From the NCBI RefSeq assembly GCF_005484945.1, contig NZ_CP034035.1, positions 1,116,001-1,180,000 on the forward strand: DNA of 64,000 nucleotides, written 5' to 3'. Positions 47,389-57,441 of the stretch are shown piece after piece. This stretch comes from Brenneria rubrifaciens. Its GTDB lineage: Bacteria > Pseudomonadota > Gammaproteobacteria > Enterobacterales > Enterobacteriaceae. Under the pieces are notes generated by a model. It saw only the letters and a program-made list of their open reading frames with translations. It did no database searches and had not been told where the DNA came from. The position numbers and the translations under genes were made by a program. Each line of letters starts with the position of its first letter. Within the stretch, counting starts at the first letter, position 1.

Positions 47389-48156
47389 TTAACCGGCATC
47401 CAGAAAACGATGAATGGCCCGCAAAACAGCATTCGGTTTCTCTGAATGAACCCAGTGACCAGCGCCGCCGATCACATGAGCGCGGGCGGCCGGGAACTGG
47501 CTCAACAAGGCATCACGGTGGATATCGTCCAGATACGGCGAGTTTTCACCACGAATAAACAGAATGGGTCCCTGCCACGCGGGGATGGCCTGCCAACCGA
47601 CGATATTTTCATACTGTTCCCGCAATACCGGCACATTAAAACGCCATTCGCCTTGATGGAAAGATTTCAGCAGAAACTGAATCACGCCTTCTTCTTTAAT
47701 GAACTGGCGCATCAATCCGGCGGCGTCTGAACGTGAGGTGATCCCCGCCTCGGTGACCGCGCTGAGCGCGGAGAAAATCGCATCGTGCCTGCGTACCTGA
47801 TAGCCCACCGGCGCGATATCAATCACCACCAGTTTTTCCAATCGCTCAGGGATCAGCGCCGTGAGCGACATGGCGACTTTTCCGCCCATGGAATGGCCGA
47901 TAACGGCAGCCCGTTCTATGTTTAATTCATCCATTAGCGTCGAAACATCCTGCGCCATGGCCGGGTAGGTCATCTGTGGCGAACGTGGCGACAGACCGTG
48001 ATTGCGTAAATCGATTTGTAGTATCTCATGCTGATTTTGCAGTTCCCGGCCCACTATCCCAAGATTATCCAGATTACCAAACAGGCCGTGAATAAGGATC
48101 ACGGGTAGCTTGCCCTGCGGCTGATGAGCATAATATCTGCGATAATTCAATTTCAT
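47389..48156 (-). CDS. ybfF: Alpha/beta-hydrolase esterase YbfF
   Basis: Serine hydrolase of about 255 residues. Nucleophile elbow GHSMGGKVAMSL, oxyanion segment IHGLFGNLDNLG, and the catalytic His in GGAGHWVHSEKP near the C-terminus. Thioesterase/esterase activity is reported for the family; the natural substrate is unknown. ATG at 48156 (MKLNYRRYYA) matches E. coli MKLN; an ATG at 48168 is an alternative, and neither has a clear ribosome site. Divergent from seqA. Confidence 0.92.
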   Translation of the reverse strand: MKLNYRRYYAHQPQGKLPVILIHGLFGNLDNLGIVGRELQNQHEILQIDLRNHGLSPRSPQMTYPAMAQDVSTLMDELNIERAAVIGHSMGGKVAMSLTALIPERLEKLVVIDIAPVGYQVRRHDAIFSALSAVTEAGITSRSDAAGLMRQFIKEEGVIQFLLKSFHQGEWRFNVPVLREQYENIVGWQAIPAWQGPILFIRGENSPYLDDIHRDALLSQFPAARAHVIGGAGHWVHSEKPNAVLRAIHRFLDAG

Positions 48157-48375
48157 GGTGAAGTTCATTCAGAGAGACAGACGCTTAGGGTATCATGACT
48201 TTACGACGTAATGCTGTCGCCGGAGAAACAGGTATGACCACTTGAGCAGATGCCGGGATATTGGGGCATAGTCCGACTTTTCGCATTGTCCGCGCTATGT
48301 CGCTGTTCGAGAGCGTTTAATCGCTTGTATACTCCTTGACGATTGATTTGGATAATAAAACAGTACTGGATAAAG

Positions 48376-48906
48376 ATGAAAACTATTGAGGTCGACGAAG
48401 AGCTTTATCGTTATATCGCCAGCCACACACAGCATATTGGCGAGAGCGCATCGGATATTTTACGGCGTATGTTGAAATTTACCGCCGGCCAGGTTGTCTC
48501 GCCGCAGGCGCGAGAGCCGATAGCCAGTGCTAAGCCGCTCTCGGCGCCGGGGCCGAGCGATCGGGTCCGTATGCTGCGTGAGCTGCTGCTGTCGGACGAA
48601 TACGCTGAACAGAACAAAGCCATCAATCGCTTTATGCTGGTACTGTCCACGCTGTATACCTTGTCGCCGCAGGCGTTTGCGGCAGCGACGGAATCACTTC
48701 ACGGCCGCACGCGGGTGTACTTTGCTGGCGATCAGCAAACCTTACTTCAGCATGGCACGCACACGAAACCCAGGCATATTCCGGGTACGCCATACTGGGT
48801 TATTACCAATACCAATACCGGTCGTAAACGCGGCATGATTGAGCACATCATGTTGACAATGCAGTTCCCAGCCGAACTGACAGAGAAAGTTTGCGGTACT
48901 ATCTAA
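48376..48906 (+). CDS. seqA: Negative modulator of replication initiation SeqA
   Basis: Binds hemimethylated GATC sites to sequester oriC after initiation. 176 residues: the N-terminal multimerisation domain MKTIEVDEELYRYIASHT, a flexible linker, and the C-terminal DNA-binding domain with RVYFAGDQQTLLQHGTHTKPR and PYWVITNTNTGRKR. ATG at 48376 aligns with E. coli SeqA; an in-frame ATG 33 nt upstream is rejected. It precedes pgm by 33 bp, and the two are co-transcribed in E. coli. Confidence 0.97.
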   Translation: MKTIEVDEELYRYIASHTQHIGESASDILRRMLKFTAGQVVSPQAREPIASAKPLSAPGPSDRVRMLRELLLSDEYAEQNKAINRFMLVLSTLYTLSPQAFAAATESLHGRTRVYFAGDQQTLLQHGTHTKPRHIPGTPYWVITNTNTGRKRGMIEHIMLTMQFPAELTEKVCGTI

Positions 48907-48939
48907 CCTTTAATTTGATAGCGTCAGGGAGAAATGCCA

Positions 48940-50583
48940 ATGGCTAATCACCCCAGAGCAGGGAAACCCACCCTGCAAAGCGATTTAATCAATGTGGCGC
49001 AGTTAACGTCACAATATTATGTTTTGCGGCCGGACGTCGGGAATGCCGCACACGCGGTGAAATTCGGTACGTCCGGTCACCGTGGCAGTGCAGAGCGTCA
49101 CAGTTTTAATGAAGCGCATATTCTGGCGATAGCGCAGGCGATTGCGGAAGAGCGCAAAAAGCAGGGCGTCAGCGGCCCGTGCTATGTCGGCAAAGACACC
49201 CATGCCTTGTCAGAGCCCGCATTTATTTCGGTGTTGGAAGTGCTGGCGGCCAACGGCGTGGATGTGATTGTTCAGCAAGACAACGGTTTTACGCCGACGC
49301 CTGCCGTTTCCAATGCAATTCTGGTGCACAACCATCAGGGAGGCGCATTGGCTGACGGTATCGTCATTACGCCGTCTCACAACCCGCCGGAGGACGGCGG
49401 GATTAAATACAACCCGCCAAACGGCGGCCCTGCGGATACCAATCTTACCAGCGTGATTGAAAAGCGTGCGAACGCGCTGTTGGCTGATGCGCTGCGGGAA
49501 GTAAAACGCATTACGCTGGATCAGGCGTGGAAAAGCGGCTACCTGCACGAACAGGATTTGGTACAGCCGTATGTGGAAGGGCTGACCAGCGTGGTGGATA
49601 TGGCTGCTATTCAACGTGCCGGCCTGAAGCTGGGCGTTGATCCGCTGGGCGGTTCCGGTATCGCCTACTGGCAGCGTATTGCCGAGTATTACAAGCTGGA
49701 TCTGGCGCTGGTGAACGATGCCGTCGATCAGACGTTCCGCTTCATGACGCTGGATCACGACGGCGTGATTCGCATGGATTGCTCGTCGGTATCGGCGATG
49801 GCCGGGCTATTGGCGCTACGTGATAAGTTTGATCTTGCCTTCGCCAACGATCCTGACTACGACCGCCATGGCATCGTGACGCCTGCGGGGTTGATGAACC
49901 CGAATCACTATCTGGCGGTATCCATCGACTACCTGTTCCGGCATCGTCCGCAGTGGGGCGACGCTGTCGCCGTCGGGAAAACGCTGGTTTCCAGCGCCAT
50001 GATCGACCGGGTGGTGGCCGATCTGGGGCGTAAGCTGGTGGAAGTGCCGGTCGGTTTTAAGTGGTTTGTCGACGGCCTGTTTGACGGCAGCTTTGGCTTC
50101 GGCGGTGAAGAGAGCGCGGGCGCCTCGTTCCTGCGTTTTGACGGTACGCCCTGGTCAACGGATAAAGATGGGATCATCATGTGCCTGCTGGCGGCGGAAA
50201 TTACTGCGGTGACGGGTAAAAACCCACAGCAACATTATGACCATCTGGCGCAGCGTTTTGGCGCGCCGAGCTATAATCGTATTCAGGCGCCGGCGACGCA
50301 TGCTCAGAAGGCGGCGTTGTCCAGGTTATCGCCACAACAGGTTTCGGCGAGCACGCTGGCGGGAGATGCGATTACCGCTCGCCTGACGACGGCGCCGGGC
50401 AATGGCGCGTCTATCGGCGGTTTGAAAGTGATGACCGATAACGGCTGGTTTGCGGCGCGTCCTTCCGGTACGGAAGAAGCCTACAAAATCTACTGCGAGA
50501 GCTTCCTCGGTGCGGAACATCGGGAGCGTATAGAGAAAGAGGCGGTAGAGATTGTCAGTACGGTGCTGGCGAATGCCAAATAA
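48940..50583 (+). CDS. pgm: Phosphoglucomutase Pgm
   Basis: Interconverts glucose 1-phosphate and glucose 6-phosphate. 547 residues; catalytic phosphoserine in [19 protein letters not shown], Mg-binding DPDYDRHG, sugar-binding [10 protein letters not shown] and phosphate-binding [12 protein letters not shown] motifs are intact. Of two ATGs, 48940 is favoured because AGGGAG is 8 nt away, against 2 nt for 48934. Downstream of seqA. E. coli potE/speF are absent after it. Confidence 0.97.
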   Translation: MANHPRAGKPTLQSDLINVAQLTSQYYVLRPDVGNAAHAVKFGTSGHRGSAERHSFNEAHILAIAQAIAEERKKQGVSGPCYVGKDTHALSEPAFISVLEVLAANGVDVIVQQDNGFTPTPAVSNAILVHNHQGGALADGIVITPSHNPPEDGGIKYNPPNGGPADTNLTSVIEKRANALLADALREVKRITLDQAWKSGYLHEQDLVQPYVEGLTSVVDMAAIQRAGLKLGVDPLGGSGIAYWQRIAEYYKLDLALVNDAVDQTFRFMTLDHDGVIRMDCSSVSAMAGLLALRDKFDLAFANDPDYDRHGIVTPAGLMNPNHYLAVSIDYLFRHRPQWGDAVAVGKTLVSSAMIDRVVADLGRKLVEVPVGFKWFVDGLFDGSFGFGGEESAGASFLRFDGTPWSTDKDGIIMCLLAAEITAVTGKNPQQHYDHLAQRFGAPSYNRIQAPATHAQKAALSRLSPQQVSASTLAGDAITARLTTAPGNGASIGGLKVMTDNGWFAARPSGTEEAYKIYCESFLGAEHRERIEKEAVEIVSTVLANAK

Positions 50584-50592
50584 GTCAAACGC

Positions 50593-50625
50593 AGGCGCTG
50601 TTTACAGCGCCTCAGCGCCTTTTTT
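50593..50625 (+). terminator. Terminator of pgm
   Basis: AGGCGCTGT/ACAGCGCCT stem, with an overlapping alternative GGCGCTG/CAGCGCC directly followed by TTTTTTT. The two pairings compete, and the second has the U-tract. Confidence 0.85.
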
Positions 50626-50672
50626 ACCACGAGCCGTCGCAAGCGAGGTTTGAAATGGCACCCGGCGATTTT

Positions 50673-51101
50673 TTATCCCAGCGCCACCATTAACGCCCCC
50701 GCCGAAATCAGGGCCACGCCTGCGCCGGCCAGCAGCGAAATCTTTTCCCCCAGCAGCAGTACCGCCAGAACAACGGCAAACACAACGCTGAGTTTATCGA
50801 TAGGCGCAACCTGGGCGACGTTCCCATGTTTCAGCGCCATAAAGTAAAACAGCCATGACATTGCGCCTGCCACGCCGCTCAGCAGAATAAACAGCAGCGC
50901 TTTTTTATTGGCGAGAATGTCGCCAACCAGCGCGGTTTTTCCCTGTGCAACCACGACACCGATAAGAAAGAGCGCCATGACGACGGCACGGATCGCCGTC
51001 GCGGTATTGGCGTCAAGGTTTTGCAGGCCAATTTTGCCAAACAGTGCGACCAGCGAGGCACAAAGCGCGGAAAGCAATGCATAGATCAACCAACTGCTCA
51101 T
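50673..51101 (-). CDS. EamA-family half-size transporter (DMT superfamily)
   Basis: A 142-residue protein with four to five hydrophobic helices forming a single EamA domain (MSSWLIYALLSALCASLVAL to the C-terminal LLGEKISLLAGAGVALISAG with the conserved GE motif). Most DMT carriers have two such domains; half-size members are thought to work as dimers. Substrate unknown. ATG at 51101 with AGGGA upstream; an earlier ATG at 51155 gives a polar extension and is not favoured. It occupies the place of speF/potE in E. coli. Confidence 0.85.
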   Translation of the reverse strand: MSSWLIYALLSALCASLVALFGKIGLQNLDANTATAIRAVVMALFLIGVVVAQGKTALVGDILANKKALLFILLSGVAGAMSWLFYFMALKHGNVAQVAPIDKLSVVFAVVLAVLLLGEKISLLAGAGVALISAGALMVALG

Positions 51102-51222
51102 GACGACATATCCCTGTAAGTAATAAAAAAAGAGGTCAGTAACGTTGTGACGCATAAAACGGAAATGTTACGCCCTGTGGCGGCCGATCGCCAGAGTCGG
51201 GGCGGAGATGGCGTAAAACACC

Positions 51223-51903
51223 TTATGGCATAAACCGGTAGCCGATGGCGGTTTCGGTGAGCAGATGCTGTGGCCGCGACGGATCGCTTTCTAATTTCTG
51301 ACGCAGATGTCCCATGTAAATTCGCAGATAATGGCTGTGTTCGACCGCATTGGGGCCCCACACCTGACTGAGTAACTGGCGTTGCGTCAGCACCTTGCCG
51401 GGATTGGATACCAGCGTCGCCAGCAGCCGGAACTCAAGGGGCGTCAGGTGCAACGTCTGTCCGTCCCGGCTGACCAAATGATTAAGCAGATCAACCGTCA
51501 CATTGCCGAAACTGACGAGCGGCGTTTCCTGTTGATCACTGCCGTGACGACGTAATGAAACCCGCACTCTGGCCAGCAATTCACCAATGCCAAACGGTTT
51601 GGTCAGGTAGTCATCGGCGCCGACATCAAGTGCATCGATTTTGTCCTGCTCGTCGGTCCGGGCGGAAAGCACAATAACCGGCATGCCGCTCCATTGGCGT
51701 AAATCACGGATATAGTCGATGCCGTTCCCATCGGGCAGGCCGAGATCGAGGATCACCAGATCGGGTTTACGCGTTGCCGCTTCAAGCAGGCCGCGTTGCA
51801 GCGTCTCTGCCTCGAATACGCGGCAACCTTCACCCTCCAGCGCCTGACGGACAAAACGGCGGATCTCTTTTTCATCTTCCACGATCAGAATTGTGGCCTG
51901 CAA
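51223..51903 (-). CDS. kdpE: Response regulator KdpE
   Basis: OmpR-family regulator of the potassium-starvation response. Receiver domain with phosphorylated Asp53 (VILDLGLPDGNG) and Lys in DDYLTKPFGIGE, then a winged-helix DNA-binding domain (HLTPLEFRLLATL, VWGPNAVEHSHYLRIYMGHLRQKLE). TTG at 51903 gives 226 residues, near the E. coli 225; another TTG at 51912 has GGAG only 2 nt away. It follows kdpD directly. Target site: 59307-59328. Confidence 0.95.
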   Translation of the reverse strand: MQATILIVEDEKEIRRFVRQALEGEGCRVFEAETLQRGLLEAATRKPDLVILDLGLPDGNGIDYIRDLRQWSGMPVIVLSARTDEQDKIDALDVGADDYLTKPFGIGELLARVRVSLRRHGSDQQETPLVSFGNVTVDLLNHLVSRDGQTLHLTPLEFRLLATLVSNPGKVLTQRQLLSQVWGPNAVEHSHYLRIYMGHLRQKLESDPSRPQHLLTETAIGYRFMP

Positions 51904-51918
51904 CGGGATCAATGCTCC

Positions 51919-54651
51919 TCAAGTCTCAAGTTCTTCCGGTTCGACCGCCGGCGGGGCGGACAACGGCAGCGTGAAGTGAAATGCGGCGCCGCCTGTTTCA
52001 ACGTTGGCAGCCCAGATCTGACCGCCGTGAATCTCGACGATGGCGCGGCAAATCGCCAGTCCCAGCCCGACGCCGGGGATGGATGACTCTTTGTGACCGC
52101 GCGCGAATTTATCAAAAATAACGTTTTCCTGCCCGGCCTCGATACCCGGCCCATCATCTCGTACAATGGCTTCCAGCCAGCCCTCGCCAGTCTCCGGCCG
52201 GTGTTCGATCCTCGTTTCAATGACGATGGTTGCCTGCTCTCCCGCGTATTTAAGCGCATTTTCCAACAGATTAATGAGCACCCGTTCAATCAGGCTGGCA
52301 TCGCAGTAAACCAGAATCATCTCATCGGGCAGATTCACCTGAATAGTATTCTTTGCCAGCGAGCTTTCCAACTGTTGTAACGCGCTGCCAATCAACTCTT
52401 CCAGCGACTGCCACGCTTTGCGCAGGTTGAAGCCATCGGACTGGATTCGCGCCATATCCAGCAAATTGTTCACCAGTCGCGTGGTGTTGAGAATTTGCTG
52501 GCGGATTTGGCTGGCCTGAGGCGCATAGGGAGATCCCTCGCTGGCCAGATTGAGCGTCAGAATCTCCGCCTGGCCGAACAGGACCGTCAGCGGCGTTCTC
52601 AGATCGTGCGACAGCGCGGCGAGCAACGAGTTACGCAATTGCTCGCGCTCCGCGTCCAGGCGGGCATTTTCCGTGCTTCGCATCAAATGCAGACGCTCCA
52701 GCGCGTTGGCGATCAGCACGGTGAAGGTTTCCAGCAGGCGCTGTTGCTCCGGGATCATCAACTGGCGGGCATTATTTGGCTCAATGGCCAGTACGCCGAA
52801 AATCTGCTGTGTCGTGGCTAACGGCAGGATCTGGTAAGGCACGCCGGGTAAGGTGCTGGTGCCCGCGCCGGCGGGCGCACGGTGATCGTAGCTCCAGCGG
52901 GCAATGGCTTTATCCACGATCAACTGTTCCTGCCCCTCGATAACCGGCTGGTGTAACTCAGGAGAGGAGGAATGAGTTTTATCCGCCAGTAGCAGGGCGA
53001 TTTTGGCCTGAAAGGTGGTTCGCAGAAAATGATGGCTGGCCTTAACGATATCCAGACTGGACAAACTACTGTTAAGCGTTTTCGACATTTCATACAGATG
53101 ACGTACCCGTTGTTCGCGGTAGCGCGCGACCCTGGCCTGATAGCGAACCCCGGCCGTCAGGTTACCCACCAGAATCCCGACACCCAGCATCACCGCGAAG
53201 GTCACCAGATATTGCGCATCCGACACCGCCAAGGTGCCACGCGGCAGGATGAAGAACAGGTCAAAGCTGGTGACGTTAATGACCGCGGCAAAGACGGAAG
53301 GCCAACGACCGTAAAACAGCGCGATGATCACCACGGCCAGCAGATAGACCATCACCAGATTGACAGGTTCCAGCGTCGAAAACGGTGACCAGGAGGCCAG
53401 CAACGTGATCAAAGCGCACAGCAACATCGCCATTACGCACCCATAAAGCTGCATGCGCCATTTTTCCGCCAGTCCGCGCGTATCTGGCGTTTTCACCGAC
53501 GCGGCGAGAGGCTCATCCTGAACAGAGACGACGACCAGATCCAGATCCGGACCCAGCCGCCCAAGACGCTCGGCGAAGCGCGTACGCCACCACCAGCCGA
53601 AACGCTGTTCAGTATGGCGGCCGATAACGATTTTCCCCAGATTGTTCTCCCGCGCATAGCGCAGGACGGCGTATTCCTCATCGGGTTCGGACAGCGTGGT
53701 GGTTTCCGCGCCCAGATCCTGAGCCAGCTTGAGCGCGCGCAAAATGGCGCGCCGCCGCGGTTCCGGTAATTGGTGCAGCCGCGGGGTTTCAACGTAAACC
53801 GCATGCCAGGCGCTGCCTAACCGCGCCGCCAGCCGAGCGGCGGTGCGCACCAGCTTTTCATTCCCGGTACCGTGCCCGATGCAGAGCAAAATGGCGTCCC
53901 GCGTATGCCAGACATGCTCGCGGCCCTGACCGGCACGCAGCGCCCGCATTTGATCGTCAACCCGATCCGCCATGCGCCTCAGTGCCAGTTCACGCAACGC
54001 GATCAGGTTGCTTTTGCGAAAAAAATTCTCCACGGCGCGCTCGGCCTGCAATGGCAGATACACTTTGCCTTCGTCCAGACGCTGGCGCAGATCGTCCGGC
54101 GGCAGATCGACCAGGATGACTTCACTGGCGTGATCGAAGATGGGGTCGGGCACGGTTTCCCGCACCCGAATGCCGGTGACGCCGCCGACCACATCGTTCA
54201 GACTTTCCAGATGTTGCACATTGACCGTGGTAAACACATCAATACCCGCGTCCAACAGCTCCTGAACATCCTGCCAGCGTTTGGGATGACGGGAACCGGC
54301 CGCGTTGCTGTGCGCCAGTTCATCCATAAGGATCAGGGCCGGGCAGCGCGCGAGTGCGGCATCGAGATCGAATTCGGCGTTATGGCGGCCACGATGATGA
54401 ATACGCTTGAGCGGAAGCTGCGGCAAGCCTTCCAGCAGCGCCGCGGTTTCACTGCGACCGTGGGTTTCAACTACGCCAACCAGAATGTCCAGCCCCTGGC
54501 GCCGCAGCCGTTGGGCTTCCTGTAGCATGGCGTAGGTTTTGCCGACGCCGGCGCAGGCCCCGAAAAAGATTTTCAGCTTACCGCGCGGCGGATCGCCAAT
54601 TTGCGCCAGCAGGTTGTCTGGATTCGGGCGACGATCTTCACCGTCAATCAT
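51919..54651 (-). CDS. kdpD: Sensor histidine kinase KdpD
   Basis: Inner-membrane K+/turgor sensor of 910 residues. Order: KdpD domain with Walker A GACAGVGKT (31-39), a universal-stress-protein domain (about 250-370), four membrane helices (about 400-495), a GAF-like domain, the dimerisation/phosphoacceptor helix SHDLRTPL (His682) and the ATPase domain with DDGPGIE and GVGLGLAICR. ATG at 54651. kdpE follows 15 bp later. Confidence 0.97.
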   Translation of the reverse strand: MIDGEDRRPNPDNLLAQIGDPPRGKLKIFFGACAGVGKTYAMLQEAQRLRRQGLDILVGVVETHGRSETAALLEGLPQLPLKRIHHRGRHNAEFDLDAALARCPALILMDELAHSNAAGSRHPKRWQDVQELLDAGIDVFTTVNVQHLESLNDVVGGVTGIRVRETVPDPIFDHASEVILVDLPPDDLRQRLDEGKVYLPLQAERAVENFFRKSNLIALRELALRRMADRVDDQMRALRAGQGREHVWHTRDAILLCIGHGTGNEKLVRTAARLAARLGSAWHAVYVETPRLHQLPEPRRRAILRALKLAQDLGAETTTLSEPDEEYAVLRYARENNLGKIVIGRHTEQRFGWWWRTRFAERLGRLGPDLDLVVVSVQDEPLAASVKTPDTRGLAEKWRMQLYGCVMAMLLCALITLLASWSPFSTLEPVNLVMVYLLAVVIIALFYGRWPSVFAAVINVTSFDLFFILPRGTLAVSDAQYLVTFAVMLGVGILVGNLTAGVRYQARVARYREQRVRHLYEMSKTLNSSLSSLDIVKASHHFLRTTFQAKIALLLADKTHSSSPELHQPVIEGQEQLIVDKAIARWSYDHRAPAGAGTSTLPGVPYQILPLATTQQIFGVLAIEPNNARQLMIPEQQRLLETFTVLIANALERLHLMRSTENARLDAEREQLRNSLLAALSHDLRTPLTVLFGQAEILTLNLASEGSPYAPQASQIRQQILNTTRLVNNLLDMARIQSDGFNLRKAWQSLEELIGSALQQLESSLAKNTIQVNLPDEMILVYCDASLIERVLINLLENALKYAGEQATIVIETRIEHRPETGEGWLEAIVRDDGPGIEAGQENVIFDKFARGHKESSIPGVGLGLAICRAIVEIHGGQIWAANVETGGAAFHFTLPLSAPPAVEPEELET

Positions 54652-54699
54652 GGTTTGTCCTTGTCAGGTACGTCATAAAACATCATTAATCATAGTGTA

Positions 54700-55275
54700 T
54701 CAGGGAAGCGGTTTTTCCTTATCCAAGGCCAGATTGAGCATCAGGACATTCACGGTCGGTTGACCGATAAACGCGGGTTTGCCGGTTTGGGTCAGTTGGT
54801 CAATCAGTTGCTGAACCCGTTGCAGCGAAATCCCTCTGACCTGAGCAATGCGGCTGGCCTGATAGCGCGCGGCGTCTGGTGAAATATGCGGATCAAGCCC
54901 GCTGGCCGAGGCGGTCAGTAATTCAACCGGTATCGGCTGGACGCCGCCGCTCAGTTGGCGCCACCCAGCCGCGCGTTGCTCCAGTAACTTATCCAGCGCC
55001 GGGTTGCTGGCGGCCAGATTACTGCCGCCGGACGCGAGGGGATTATAGGATGTATCCGCGGTTGCAGATGGGCGTCCCTGAAAATAGCCTTTGTGCGTGA
55101 ATGCCTGACCGATCAGGGAAGAGCCTACCGCCGTGCCATTGCGATATACCAGCGAACCGTTGGACTGCGACGGAAACAGCCATTGGGCCAATCCGGTGGT
55201 CAGTAACGGATAAACCCCGCCGGTCAGCAGTATCAGCATCAGTAAAAGAAACAGTGAAGAGCGTAAATAGCGCAT
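54700..55275 (-). CDS. kdpC: Potassium-transporting ATPase subunit KdpC
   Basis: Single-span subunit that stabilises the KdpFABC complex and affects ATP affinity. 191 residues; N-terminal membrane helix (SLFLLLMLILLTGGVYPLLTTGL) and a periplasmic domain with NGSLVYRNG, IGQAF, YFQGRPSATA and TASASGLDPHISPDAA. ATG at 55275, preceded by AGG; a TTG 15 nt upstream is possible but less like the family. 18 bp after kdpB, 48 bp before kdpD. Confidence 0.96.
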   Translation of the reverse strand: MRYLRSSLFLLLMLILLTGGVYPLLTTGLAQWLFPSQSNGSLVYRNGTAVGSSLIGQAFTHKGYFQGRPSATADTSYNPLASGGSNLAASNPALDKLLEQRAAGWRQLSGGVQPIPVELLTASASGLDPHISPDAARYQASRIAQVRGISLQRVQQLIDQLTQTGKPAFIGQPTVNVLMLNLALDKEKPLP

Positions 55276-55293
55276 AGTATTACCTGTCAACGG

Positions 55294-57426
55294 TTAAACC
55301 AGATTCAATCCGGTCAGCAATAAATCGATGAGCTTGATACCGGCAAACGGCACAACCAGTCCCCCAAGACCATAAATCCACAGGTTGCGGCTCAGCAGCG
55401 CCGCCGCACTCATCGGCCGGTAGCTTATGCCCTTAAGCGCCAGCGGGATCAGAAAGACGATAATCAGTGCATTGAAGATCACGGCGGAAAGCATGGCCGA
55501 CGCGGGCGAATGAAGCTGCATGACGTTCAGCGCGTTGAGCTGCGGATAGGTCGCGGCAAAGGCTGCCGGAATAATGGCGAAATATTTTGCGACATCGTTG
55601 GCGATGCTGAATGTGGTTAACGATCCCCGCGTCATCAGCATCTGTTTACCGATATGCACGACTTCAATCAGCTTGGTCGGATTGGAGTCCAGATCAACCA
55701 TGTTGCCCGCTTCCTTTGCCGCCTGCGTGCCCGAATTCATGGCAACCGCCACATCCGCCTGCGCCAGCGCGGGGGCATCGTTGGTGCCGTCTCCGGTCAT
55801 CGCCACCAGACGGCCTTCAGCCTGATATTGGCGAATCAGAGCCAGTTTGGTTTCAGGCGTGGCTTCCGACAGAAAATCGTCCACACCGGCTTCCGCCGCA
55901 ATCGCGGCGGCCGTCAGTGGGTTATCCCCGGTGATCATCACGGTTTTGATCCCCATGTTGCGTAACTCGGCGAAGCGTGCCTTGATGCCGCTTTTCACAA
56001 TATCTTTCAGCTCCACCACACCCAGCACGCGTTTGCCTTCCGCGACCACCAGCGGCGTCCCCCCGCGGCGGGCTACCTGGGAAACCAGTTCTTCTACCTG
56101 ATGGGGAAACGTCCCCCGATTGGCTTCGATGTACCGGCGCAGCGCGTCGACCGCGCCTTTACGGATGATACGTTGATCGATGTTCACGCCGCTCATGCGG
56201 GTCTGGGCGGAAAACGGGACAACGGTCGCATCGGGCGTCCGCGCATCTTGTTCACTCAGGTTGAAGCGCTGTCTTGCCAATACCACGATACTACGGCCTT
56301 CGGGCGTTTCATCGGACAGCGACGCCAACATAGCGGCTTCAGCCAATGCCTGCTCTGTGACCTCCGGGGCGGGTAGAAAAGCCGATGCCTGACGGTTTCC
56401 CAGCGTAATGGTGCCGGTTTTATCCAGTAACAGTACATCGATATCGCCTGCGGCTTCTACCGCACGGCCGCTGGTGGCGATCACGTTGGCACCCAGCATC
56501 CGGCTCATGCCCGCCACGCCGATGGCGGAAAGCAAGCCGCCGATGGTGGTGGGGATCAGACACACCAGCAGCGCCACCAACACCGTAATCCCGACGATCT
56601 CGCCGCTGCCGTTGGCCTGAACGCTGAACCAGGAGAAGGGATAGAGCGTGGCGGTCACCAACAAGAAAATGATCGTCAGTTCAATCAGCAAAATGGTCAG
56701 AGCGATTTCGTTCGGTGTTTTACGCCGCTGTGCGCCCTCGACCATGGCAATCATGCGGTCAAGAAAGGTTTCTCCGGGATTCACGCTGCACTCGACGACC
56801 AGCCAGTCGGACAGTAAACGCGTCCCGCCCGTCACGGAGGCGAAATCGCCGCCGGATTCGCGGATAACCGGCGCGGATTCCCCGGTGATGGCGCTTTCGT
56901 CTACCGATGCGCCCCCTTCAAGCACTTCGCCATCGCAGGGGATGGTTTCCCCAGCCTTCACTAAGATGATGTCCCCTTTACGCAGGCTGTCGGCGGTGAC
57001 TTTCTCCACGTCGGCCGTAGGGTGCGGCGCGGAGAGTTTGTAAGCCCAACTGGTTTTTTTCACGCCTTTCAGGGCGCTGGCCTGCGCCTTGCTACGGCCC
57101 TCGGCCAGCGCTTCGGCAACGTTGGCGAACAGCACGGTAATCCATAGCCACAGTGACACCAGCCCGGTGAAAAGCGCATCGCCGGATGTTGATCCGGTCA
57201 GCATGGTTAACCAGATAATGGATGTCAGCAGGCTGCCGAGGTAGACCACGAACATCACCGGGTTGTGCCATTGTACGCGCGGATCAAGCTTTTTCACGGC
57301 ATCGATCAGCGCCGAGCGAATGAATGCCGAATCGAACAACGTTTGCGGTTTGCGCGGGTGAGTAGAGTGACTACGATTGTTCGGATGTTCTGTCACTGCC
57401 GGTTGATTCATCGTTTGACGAGTCAT
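55294..57426 (-). CDS. kdpB: Potassium-transporting P-type ATPase catalytic subunit KdpB
   Basis: P-type ATPase core of the high-affinity K+ pump. 710 residues, about 28 more than E. coli owing to a longer N-terminus. Phosphorylated Asp335 in DKTGTITLG, actuator motif TGES (181-184, whose Ser is the regulatory phosphorylation site in E. coli), hinge [10 protein letters not shown] and the Kdp-specific [22 protein letters not shown] segment. ATG at 57426 with GGAG 7 nt upstream. kdpA ends 15 bp before. Confidence 0.97.
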   Translation of the reverse strand: MTRQTMNQPAVTEHPNNRSHSTHPRKPQTLFDSAFIRSALIDAVKKLDPRVQWHNPVMFVVYLGSLLTSIIWLTMLTGSTSGDALFTGLVSLWLWITVLFANVAEALAEGRSKAQASALKGVKKTSWAYKLSAPHPTADVEKVTADSLRKGDIILVKAGETIPCDGEVLEGGASVDESAITGESAPVIRESGGDFASVTGGTRLLSDWLVVECSVNPGETFLDRMIAMVEGAQRRKTPNEIALTILLIELTIIFLLVTATLYPFSWFSVQANGSGEIVGITVLVALLVCLIPTTIGGLLSAIGVAGMSRMLGANVIATSGRAVEAAGDIDVLLLDKTGTITLGNRQASAFLPAPEVTEQALAEAAMLASLSDETPEGRSIVVLARQRFNLSEQDARTPDATVVPFSAQTRMSGVNIDQRIIRKGAVDALRRYIEANRGTFPHQVEELVSQVARRGGTPLVVAEGKRVLGVVELKDIVKSGIKARFAELRNMGIKTVMITGDNPLTAAAIAAEAGVDDFLSEATPETKLALIRQYQAEGRLVAMTGDGTNDAPALAQADVAVAMNSGTQAAKEAGNMVDLDSNPTKLIEVVHIGKQMLMTRGSLTTFSIANDVAKYFAIIPAAFAATYPQLNALNVMQLHSPASAMLSAVIFNALIIVFLIPLALKGISYRPMSAAALLSRNLWIYGLGGLVVPFAGIKLIDLLLTGLNLV

Positions 57427-57441
57427 AAATTTTCTCCAGCC

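Noticed and set aside
53872..54525. 217-codon plus-strand frame inside kdpD
   Set aside because: Antisense shadow of the high-GC kdpD coding sequence, no ribosome site.
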